From Roseiarcus sp963782255 (GTDB taxonomy: Bacteria; Pseudomonadota; Alphaproteobacteria; Rhizobiales; Beijerinckiaceae), in assembly GCA_963782255.1 (NCBI GenBank), contig CAWAIS010000001.1, positions 4,154,001 through 4,218,000 of the forward strand: a stretch of DNA of 64,000 nucleotides. The letters run 5' to 3'. The notes beneath the pieces were generated by a model. The model worked only from the letters and a program-made list of their open reading frames with translations, searched no databases and was not told the DNA's origin. This document shows, piece after piece, positions 57,074-64,000 of the stretch. The first letter of the stretch is position 1. Every line of letters begins with the position of its first letter. The position numbers and the translations under genes were made by a program.

Positions 57074-57620
57074 GCCGGACGGGCGCGCGCGCCCGGGGCC
57101 GCTCCCCGAGAATCCGTCGCTTCGCCCCGTCTGTGGCATGCGCCATGGGCTAAGCAAACGCCAAGCTGATCCTATTTCGAGTTCGACCTTGGATCATGCT
57201 GGCCAAGTGTAGTCGGCAGCGGCTTCCTGAAGCGACTTCAAGTAACAGCGCACGAGCTTCGAGACCTCCGTTGGGCGCTGTTCTGTCCTACAGATTTCGT
57301 CGCTTCTATAAACTTGAATTCACAACTCGATCACAGTATGAGTATTTTGGTAGGGGTGTTGGCGTCTTTGTTGTGCGGGCGGAGCGTTAAGCCTCTCGCC
57401 CATCTACTTACGCGAAAAGGGGGCGCCATGACGATGCATTGGCGTACGAGCGCGTCGGTCGTTCCGCTCCCTTTCCGAGGAGCCGGCGGTCAATTGCCTT
57501 TCCTCTCTCCTCGAATCGGGCAAAGCGTAGATTGCGCTGTCGGAGACGACAGTTAAATCCGCCACGGATCCACCGCAAGTCCGGTCCAAACGGGCGCATA
57601 GGCGCAAGCGCCGACGAACG
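57074..57620. other. 547-bp gap inside the polysaccharide locus
   Basis: No credible gene. The palindrome GGGCGCGCGCGCCC (57081-57094), 7 bp after the wzz stop, may end transcription. Further on, TTGAAT (57314-57319), 17 bp, TATGAG (57337-57342) is a possible sigma-70 promoter for the flippase and following genes in a locally AT-richer stretch. Both are weak calls. Confidence 0.35.
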
Positions 57621-59169
57621 ATGGCGGCGCTTCGAAACCGGGGCGCGGCGTTCCTGTCCGCGCGCGGTTCCGACCGAGGGAAAGTCGCCGCCATGATGGC
57701 GTTTCTCGCCAAGGGATATTCGCTCTTCTCCCTCACGGTGCTCGAATCCACCCTGCCGTTCGTCAGGATGATGATCCTGAGCCGGGCGCTCCCGCTTCGG
57801 GAACTGGGCTTCGTGTCCGCGCTCACCGCGACATTGAGCACGTTCGAGCAGATGACCGATTTTGCGATCTACCGGTTCCTGTTCTCGGTGCGTCGCGAAA
57901 AATACGAAGAAGCGCTGGCGAGCGCGCACACTTTGTCCGTGCTGCGCGGCGTTGTGGTGGGCAGTTTGGCGGTCGCGGCCGGTCCCCTGATCGCGCGGGG
58001 TCTTTCTCTGAGCGAGAACTGGCTCGATTTTTCACTGCTCGGACTCGTCATCTTCATCCGCTCCTTCGACCATCTCGCGCCGCGGGTCGCTGAGCGGGAT
58101 TACCGTTACGGCGTGCAGTTGAAGGTCAGCGGGATCGCCTACGCCGCAGGAACTCACGACGCTTCTTGCGGGACTCCTGATCACACGAAGCCACGTCGCC
58201 TTTCTCGCCTCGATCATCGTTCAATCGATCGCGCAGATCACGGCGAGCCACAGTCTGGCGGACACGCCCTACCGGCTCAAGATTAGGTCGCCGCTCCTCA
58301 TCCAGGCATTCCGGTTCGGCTACCCGTTGATGTTCAACGGCATGGGGCTTGCGGCGACCGCTCAGGGCGATCGGTTCATCGTCGGCGCTCTTCTCGGACT
58401 TCCGGCGCTCGGCGTCTACGCCGTCGCGACGATCGCGGCTTATGTTCCGATGGGCATGCTCTCGCGCCTTACGGGCACCTTCCTGCTCGCCGCGCTTTAC
58501 AATGCGAGTCATCTGACCAACGGCGTCTACGAGGCGCGCGTCAGGTTTGCCGCTCGCGCCGTTCCAATTGCCGCGGGACTCTATGCTCTCGGTATCGTGA
58601 CGCTTATGAACGTCGTGGTTCCGTTGGTGTTTGGCCGCCAGTTCCATTTGTCGCGCGAGGCGGTCGCGCTCCTGGCGGTCGCCTGTTTTTTCCGAATCGT
58701 TCGCGGCGATCCATTCACCTCGATGCTCACGCACGAGGGGCGGACCCGCCGATTGGCCGTGGCGAACCTTTGCTCAACGAGCGCGCTTCTGTTCGAACTT
58801 GCGCTCATTCTGATATTCAACACTTTCGAATCGGTTTTTGCCGGTCGCCTGCTAGGAGAGGCCGTCGGACTCGGCGCCATCCTGTTCGTGACGCTCGGCC
58901 ACTTCCGCCGCGCCCTGCAGGACTGGATCGGCTCGGCGACGTTCAGCCTCGCCGTCGTGGGGGGAGCGATCGCGCTCAGTTTTACGACCTCTGTCGGAGA
59001 TCAGCCGATCGCAAGCTTCATGACATTGATCGGCTGCTTCGCCATATTCGCGCTATATGCAGCGCGATACGCGTTGCCGCACTTTCGCTCCGCCTTTCCG
59101 GGCAAATTATTGGTTTCGGGAGACCGGGCCGCAGCGGGAGACGCCGCCACGAAATCGGTGGAAGTCTGA
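57621..59169 (+). CDS. Polysaccharide flippase (Wzx/MATE-like), one frameshift
   Basis: Lipid-linked glycan flippase of about 515 residues and twelve-plus helices. N-terminal half: FVRMMILSRALPLRELGFVS. An extra A at 58151-58152 breaks the frame after VSGIAYAAG; the repaired frame continues LTTLLAGLLITRSHVAFLAS and includes GLAATAQGDRFIVGALLGLP, a Wzx signature. Start could be ATG 57621 or ATG 57693 (MMAFLAKGYSLFS). Confidence 0.83.
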
Positions 59170-59259
59170 ACTGGTCGGCGATCGATACAACTGAGTTGCA
59201 GGCGTTATGACGATTGGAAGCGAGCAGCGCGCCGTGAAAAGGACGAAGGAGTGGCGCCG

Positions 59260-60519
59260 ATGGCCTCGATCAGGGAACTTATCAAGCGCACCGCGCCGCG
59301 CTCCGCCCGGTCGGCGTTCATCAGCCTGCGCGCCCGCCTCGCGCCGCCCGCCCTCGAGGAAACCGTCCTGCACCCCTATGAGATGCGGCGGGTGTCCCGC
59401 GGGGCCCTCCGGATGTCGCTGGTCATTCCGACGCTCGCGCCAGAAAAGGTGTTCGGCGGCATCGCGACCGGGCTTGAGATCTTTCTGGAATGCGGGCGCC
59501 GAACCGGCGCTCAGCTTCGCATTCTCCTGGACGACTTTGATCGCGCGATCGATCGCGGGCTTCTTGAGAAATGGGCCCGCCGGGTCGGCATCGATCCCAG
59601 TTCGATCGAGCTTCGTCCCCGCACCAGCGATGTCGAACCGGTCGAAATTGGGGCCAACGATCTTTTCGTGGCCTTCAACTGGTGGACCGCCCTGAATATC
59701 GTGCCCATGATCCGCCAGCAGCGCGAGACGTTCGGCGGCGAGCAAAGGCCTCTCATCTACCTGATCCAGGAGTACGAACCTGGGTTCTACCCATTTTCCT
59801 CGACGCATTTGTTCGCGCGCGCGGCCTTCGAATTGAAGGACCGGGTGTGGGGCGTGTTCAACAGCAGCCAGTTGCATACGTACTTCCACGCGCAGGGCCA
59901 CGGCTTCGAACGCGAGTACGTGTTCGAGCCGCGGCTCGCCGCCGCGATGAGGCCGTTCCTGGAGGCCGGCCCCGCGGAAAAGGAAAAGCGGATCCTGGTC
60001 TATGGTCGCCCGTCGATCCCGCGGAATTGCTTTCCGGCAATCGTTCTTGGACTGCGCGACTGGGCGGAGCGGTATCCGGAATTCTCCGATTGGACCGTCT
60101 CTTCCGCCGGCGCCCGCCATCGTCCCGTGACGATCGGGGACGGCCGCAAGATGCGGTCGCTCGGCAAACTCCCGATCGAGAGATATGCGGAGCGGCTGAG
60201 ATTGACCGCGATCGGCATTTCCCTGATGTCGTCGCCCCATCCGAGCTATCCGCCGCTCGAAATGGCGCATTTCGGGGTGAGGACGCTGACGAACGGCTAT
60301 TTCTGCAAGGACCTCAGCACGGCACACGACAACATCGTCACGCTGCCGGACATTGCGCCACAGACGCTCGCGGACGCTCTCGCCAAGGCCTGCGCGCAAT
60401 TCGAGGCCGCGCCGCAGGCCGGCTGGGCTCGACGCTCGCATATGCCTGAATACCTTGAACAGGACGCTTATCGCTTCCTCGATGAGTTGGCCGCGGACAT
60501 CGTCTCGACGGCGGGGTGA
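59260..60519 (+). CDS. Glycosyltransferase, WsaF/rhamnosyltransferase-like
   Basis: 419 residues from ATG 59260 (GAAGGAG about 8 nt upstream; the GTG at 59251 overlaps that site and is rejected). GT-B type with LRMSLVIPTLAPEKVFGGIA, LIYLIQEYEPGFYPFSS (typical of WsaF-like enzymes), LVYGRPSIPRNCFPAIV and SSPHPSYPPLEMAHFGV in the donor domain. Sugar donor unknown. Confidence 0.82.
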   Translation: MASIRELIKRTAPRSARSAFISLRARLAPPALEETVLHPYEMRRVSRGALRMSLVIPTLAPEKVFGGIATGLEIFLECGRRTGAQLRILLDDFDRAIDRGLLEKWARRVGIDPSSIELRPRTSDVEPVEIGANDLFVAFNWWTALNIVPMIRQQRETFGGEQRPLIYLIQEYEPGFYPFSSTHLFARAAFELKDRVWGVFNSSQLHTYFHAQGHGFEREYVFEPRLAAAMRPFLEAGPAEKEKRILVYGRPSIPRNCFPAIVLGLRDWAERYPEFSDWTVSSAGARHRPVTIGDGRKMRSLGKLPIERYAERLRLTAIGISLMSSPHPSYPPLEMAHFGVRTLTNGYFCKDLSTAHDNIVTLPDIAPQTLADALAKACAQFEAAPQAGWARRSHMPEYLEQDAYRFLDELAADIVSTAG

Positions 60520-60673
60520 GGGTCTTCGCTCGTTTCCGGGCTGGCTGGTTGGGTTGCAAGTAGCGAAAGTTGTTCTCCCACCAAAACTTACGCTGGAACC
60601 GAGTTCCCCCGACATGGATAGAATGTTGGACGATGGGTTGACAGGGCCGCAGCCGGACCGGCAATGTCGTGTT

Positions 60674-61558
60674 ATGTCTATTGCCAAGCGCAGTCTTACT
60701 GAATTGGCCAACGAGCTAGGGACCGACAAGGGAACTTCTGTCGGGCTCGCGCATGGCTACACGCTTATCTACGATGCGCTCTTCGGCACTTCGCGCGACC
60801 AAGTAACGAGTCTCATGGAGATAGGGCTCGCGATGGGCGGCCCGGAGGCCGGTTTTCCTGCATCGAGGACCGTCGACGACGTCCCGTCGGTTCAGATGTG
60901 GCACAGGTCGTTCCCGAACGCCGTGGTTCACGGCATGGACATATCCGATTGCTCCCGGTTTCAGACGGAGTGGTTTTGTTTTCATCAAGCCGATTGCGGA
61001 GACCCCGAGCGTCTGACTGAGATCCGAAGAAGCCTGTCGGATTCCGGCTTGAGTTTCGACCTCATTGTCGATGACGGATCGCATGCCGCTTACCATCAGC
61101 AGTTGACGCTGCTAAAGTTCTTTCCCCTTTTGAAACCTGGCGGATGGTACATTATCGAGGACTTGAATTTCTCACCAGTTCACCTTGAGCGCAGCTTGCC
61201 AAAAGTTCCGACGACTAGGGATCTTCTTGGCCAGGTTCTGCGCTACGGCCGAGTGGAGGCGGGCGGCGCATTTTCCCGCGGCGAGTGGGACAAAGTGCTG
61301 ACCGACGCAGGTGCAATCCTGACCTTCGATGACGCTTATCTTGCCGACCTGCGGCGCCAGTTCAACCTTCGCGCCAACATTCCCGAGAGCGCGGCCAACC
61401 AGCGCCATCAGTATTCCACCTTGCGTCGCACGATTCGGGGCTTGAGATCGACTTGGAAAGCTGCGTCCGGCGACAAGCTGTCGCCTCACTTCGCTCGCAC
61501 GAAGCTCGCAGTAATCCAAAAATCGATCGCGGCCGGCCGTCGCGGTTCTGGTCTGTAG
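60674..61558 (+). CDS. Sugar O-methyltransferase, class I SAM-dependent
   Basis: 294 residues from ATG 60674; ATG 60614 would add 20 residues. ELGTDKGTSVGLAHGYTLIY and DLIVDDGSHAAYHQQLTLLK are the MycE/ElmMI-like family marks (metal-binding DDGSH). LKPGGWYIIEDLNFSP is motif IV. Likely caps or decorates a sugar of the repeat unit. Fits between two glycosyltransferase genes. Confidence 0.8.
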   Translation: MSIAKRSLTELANELGTDKGTSVGLAHGYTLIYDALFGTSRDQVTSLMEIGLAMGGPEAGFPASRTVDDVPSVQMWHRSFPNAVVHGMDISDCSRFQTEWFCFHQADCGDPERLTEIRRSLSDSGLSFDLIVDDGSHAAYHQQLTLLKFFPLLKPGGWYIIEDLNFSPVHLERSLPKVPTTRDLLGQVLRYGRVEAGGAFSRGEWDKVLTDAGAILTFDDAYLADLRRQFNLRANIPESAANQRHQYSTLRRTIRGLRSTWKAASGDKLSPHFARTKLAVIQKSIAAGRRGSGL

Positions 61559-61609
61559 CGAGTCGTTGTGGCTCTAGATGTGGACCCCGCTTGAAGTTCG
61601 GGAGAGGCA

Positions 61610-62653
61610 ATGGCGTTGACAGATCAACAGCGCGCATCCAAGCCGCAAGACTTGGTGTCCGTCATTCTTCCAGCCTATCAGGCGGAACGGTCGCTGTGTC
61701 GCGCAGTCAACTCGGTTATCGCACAAGACTGCCAGAATTGGGAGCTCTTGATCATCGACGATTGTTCGAAGGATGCGACTCCGGCGCTCGCGAGACAGTA
61801 TGCTTCGAGGGATCGAAGGATAAAGGTCTTCTCTTTGAACAGGAACTCCGGGCCCGCGACCGCGCGGAATGTCGGGTTGCGGGAGGCCTCGGGCGAATGG
61901 GTCGCTCTCATTGACGCGGACGACATGTGGAGGCCAGGACGCTTGTCCGAGCTCCTCGCGCATGCGCAGGATGAGACAATCGTCGCGGACAACGTCATAT
62001 GCTTCGACGATGGGCTGCAGGCAGAGACGGGAATTCTGCTGCCATTGAGCGACACGTACATTAATCTGATTGAGTTTCTGATCGAAAGAAAAGGCCGAAA
62101 AGTCATTGCCCCGGCGCTCTACAAGCCTATCCTTAGAAGATCTTTCCTTGAGCAAAGCAATTTGCGGTACGATGAGACGGTAAGGTATGGTGAAGATTAT
62201 TTATTTTATCTTGAAAACCTTTGCTGCGGCGGCAAATTAAAAGTGATTGCGAATCCGGGATATGTTTACACAATGTGGGCCGGTCAGAAAAGCGGCAAGA
62301 AATCAACGCACACCCATACGACTGCGAATTACAAGCGGGCCGCCGAGGGGATAGAGCGGATTTTCTCGAAGTACAGATCTACTATTGATGAGCACACAGC
62401 CTTCGTGATGAGAAATGCCGTCGAAAACTGGCGCGAGCGCGACGCGTGGATCGATTTCAAGGAAGACGTCGACCGCCGCCGTCCTGTCGCTTCCCTTTCG
62501 CACCTGAGGAACAAGTACGTCCGATACCGACTGACAGAGGTCGTACGCCGCAAGCTGGGGCTCGCCGAAAGATATTGGCTGACCGTGTCGGGACAGGCGA
62601 AGGATGGGGACCCGGTGAGAATGGACCATCTTGCGAAGCGCGGCGCGAAATGA
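61610..62653 (+). CDS. Family 2 glycosyltransferase
   Basis: 347 residues, GT-A fold: VSVILPAYQAERSLCRAVNS, WELLIIDDCSKDATP, GPATARNVGLREASGEWVAL and the DXD-type IDADDMW. A acceptor-side acidic block is YGEDYLFYLENL. No membrane helices, so cytoplasmic. Last gene before the repeat-rich gap. Confidence 0.9.
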   Translation: MALTDQQRASKPQDLVSVILPAYQAERSLCRAVNSVIAQDCQNWELLIIDDCSKDATPALARQYASRDRRIKVFSLNRNSGPATARNVGLREASGEWVALIDADDMWRPGRLSELLAHAQDETIVADNVICFDDGLQAETGILLPLSDTYINLIEFLIERKGRKVIAPALYKPILRRSFLEQSNLRYDETVRYGEDYLFYLENLCCGGKLKVIANPGYVYTMWAGQKSGKKSTHTHTTANYKRAAEGIERIFSKYRSTIDEHTAFVMRNAVENWRERDAWIDFKEDVDRRRPVASLSHLRNKYVRYRLTEVVRRKLGLAERYWLTVSGQAKDGDPVRMDHLAKRGAK

Positions 62654-62714
62654 CGGGCGGGCCGGATCGGGCCAGCGGCGGACGGCCAATATGCCCGAAA
62701 GCACCGGATAATTG

Positions 62715-62959
62715 GGCTCTTATATCGTTAGCTGTAGGTAGCGCGTTCCCCTTCGGTTTTTTCGTCATGGCCGGGCTTGACCCGGCCATCCACGCGGCGG
62801 CCCGCCACTGGTGCCTTAGTTCAGTATTCGCTGCTGTTTCAATATCTTATGCGGATAGCTCGGTGTTCTCGTGGATGGTCGGGTCAAGCCCGGCCATGAC
62901 GGGGAAGCCCGAAAGACTGACCTACGATCAACCCTCCGACAGCTAACGCCATAAGCGCC
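62715..62959. mobile_element. MITE-like nonautonomous element with IS1595-type ends
   Basis: 245 bp. Left end GGCTCTTATATCGTTAGCTG and right end (complement) GGCGCTTATGGCGTTAGCTG match the TIRs of the IS at 15573-16704. Inside, a 32-bp inverted repeat (62763-62794 and 62870-62901) carries CATGGCCGGGCTTGACCCGG, a palindrome common in alphaproteobacterial genomes. No coding capacity. Flanking octamers differ (GATAATTG, CGACATTT), so no target duplication survives. Confidence 0.65.
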
Positions 62960-63183
62960 CGACATTTGCTTCCGGAAAGCGGAAAGGCGTGCTAGGGTTT
63001 CTGAATGACCCGCGAAACGTCTTCTCCGGACATGAAAGCTCGGGGCGAGGCCCTCGGCGCCGCGCGGCTTGAAGGACGAGGAGGGACAAGAGAAATTTTT
63101 TTCGTGAAAATCCCGTGTAACCCATTGAAAAGGCTCAATTCGGACGAGAGAATCCAAGGAAATCCAAGCTTTTCCAACCCCCG
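62960..63183. repeat. Noncoding repeat, copy 2 (partner at 16.7 kb)
   Basis: Runs from CGACATTTGCTTCCGGAAAG through GGTTTCTGAATGACCCGCGA, TAACCCATTGAAAAGGCTC and AATCCAAGCTTTTCCAACCC in the same order as 16705-16930. Here the CGACATTT site beside the element end is unoccupied. Between 63184 and the next gene (63399) nothing is recognised. Confidence 0.65.
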
Positions 63184-63399
63184 TGGGCAAGGAAATCCAA
63201 GACAATCCAAGAAAGCTTCCGACGCCACTCCAATTGGCGCTCAAATCTCGTCTTCGAAACCTACGACGTCATCGACGCCGCCTGCGGCGCTTCGCGCAAA
63301 GGCACCGCCCAACCGGAAACCATCACTTCCATCGGAATGCGCATATGGACTGAACGTCGGTCAGGCCCCATGACTTCCGGTATTACGGGTAGGCAACGA

Positions 63400-64000
63400 T
63401 CAACTCGCGGGCGGCCGCGGAGCCGCGGGCGTCCCGACCCGGCGCAGTTTCGATCGCACGGGAATGGCGGGTTTTTCTGTTATTCCCCGGCTGTAGAGTT
63501 CGTTGCTGACCATGACGAGGCCGAAGATCACGAACATCAGCGTATGATTTTCGTGCTGCGACAACACCAAACGGTCGGTCGCAAAGCCCACGACGATGGC
63601 CGCCAACGCTCCGTTGAAAGCGCCGGCTTCAGAGGGATCGTTCACGCACCTTTTCCCGGAACTGAGGAGCGCAGAGGCCAGAATCATGACGAAGAATATC
63701 AGGCTTGGAACGCCGGTTTCGACAAGCAAGGATATGACGTAGCTGTCGATCGTGAAACCTTCCCCCATCGTTCCGTTGTCGATGATCACTCCGCCCAGAT
63801 TGAACCCGTGGCCTGTGATCGGATTGGCGATGATGTGGGGCTTGGCCATCTCCCATTGGGCAAAGCGGGCGTCCGTGCTGGAGGCGTCTTCCCCACCGCC
63901 AAGAACCATGTTGTGGACCCGCGGCCAGAATATCGTCGCTGCGACCGCGAGCGAGAAGACGATGGCGGCGACAACAGCCACAAACGCGGGCGCAATGCTG
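63400..64000 (-). CDS. Wzy/O-antigen-ligase-like membrane protein, truncated by the window
   Basis: C-terminal 200 residues in an open frame that runs off the right edge. Features are ITGHGFNLGGVIIDNGTMGE (large periplasmic loop of the O-antigen ligase family), a following helix (VISLLVETGVPSLIFFVMIL) and HENHTLMFVIFGLVM. It polymerises or ligates polysaccharide repeat units at the outer face of the inner membrane. Transcribed toward the glycosyltransferases. Confidence 0.8.
   Translation of the reverse strand, partial: SIAPAFVAVVAAIVFSLAVAATIFWPRVHNMVLGGGEDASSTDARFAQWEMAKPHIIANPITGHGFNLGGVIIDNGTMGEGFTIDSYVISLLVETGVPSLIFFVMILASALLSSGKRCVNDPSEAGAFNGALAAIVVGFATDRLVLSQHENHTLMFVIFGLVMVSNELYSRGITEKPAIPVRSKLRRVGTPAAPRPPAS

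Noticed and set aside
57196..57556. Short frames in the gap before the flippase
   Set aside because: No ribosome sites, no domains, and they overlap each other; treated as noncoding.
63005..63373. Frame starting MTRETSSP in repeat copy 2
   Set aside because: The corresponding frame in copy 1 diverges and stops early; the DNA, not the peptide, is conserved.

Overview
The window comes from a GC-rich bacterium, most likely an alphaproteobacterium of the Hyphomicrobiales (Beijerinckiaceae, Methylocystaceae or Bradyrhizobiaceae neighbourhood). This rests on codon bias, the alphaproteobacterial style of the urt, kdp and hyp operons, and palindromic intergenic repeats typical of those genomes. The taxonomic call is inference, because no rRNA or other marker gene is present.

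Layout. (1) 1-11.9 kb: a soluble di-iron propane/alkane monooxygenase locus. It holds an alcohol dehydrogenase cut by the window edge, four small genes of unknown role (RHH protein, WD40 protein, coiled-coil protein, hypotheticals), a textbook sigma-54 promoter at 3688-3704, then prmA-prmB-prmC-prmD, an amidohydrolase, a MIP18/DUF59 protein and a GroEL-like chaperonin. (2) 11.9-18.9 kb: a mosaic of an exported beta-helix protein, a scrap of its paralogue, a 1132-bp IS1595-type element with exact 8-bp target duplication, noncoding repeats, and a broken sigma-54 activator of the AcoR/MimR type. (3) 19-22 kb: a hypothetical gene, a CDP-diacylglycerol diphosphatase and a TPR protein. (4) 22-30.4 kb: the urea ABC transporter operon urtABCDE under a second sigma-54 promoter. 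Its 3' end is duplicated and brackets a lower-GC membrane hydrolase. (5) 30.5-38.5 kb: the potassium system kdpFABCDE, including kdpF and a second tiny membrane peptide. (6) 38.8-45.8 kb: an EpsD-like PPIase lipoprotein and the hydrogenase maturation operon hypABFCDE, without hydrogenase structural genes. (7) 45.9-50.5 kb: an RND pump and adaptor facing a SqrR/BigR-like ArsR repressor. (8) 50.6-64 kb: a surface polysaccharide locus: acyl carrier protein, FkbH-like protein, MBOAT acyltransferase, SGNH-like protein, Wzz, flippase, glycosyltransferases, sugar methyltransferase and a Wzy/ligase running off the right edge.

How the genes work together. PrmA-D would hydroxylate short alkanes, the chaperonin and MIP18 protein would help build the di-iron enzyme, and the dehydrogenase would oxidise the alcohol. 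However, about fourteen single-base indels or nonsense changes lie in the first 20.3 kb, against two in the remaining 43.7 kb, and one iron-ligand glutamate of PrmA reads as valine. The locus is therefore either decaying or unusually badly sequenced; most of the indels can be repaired by one base. The polysaccharide locus starts with an ACP/FkbH/MBOAT/SGNH module that suggests a glyceryl- or acyl-type decoration of the exported glycan, which I regard as the most interesting possible new chemistry here.
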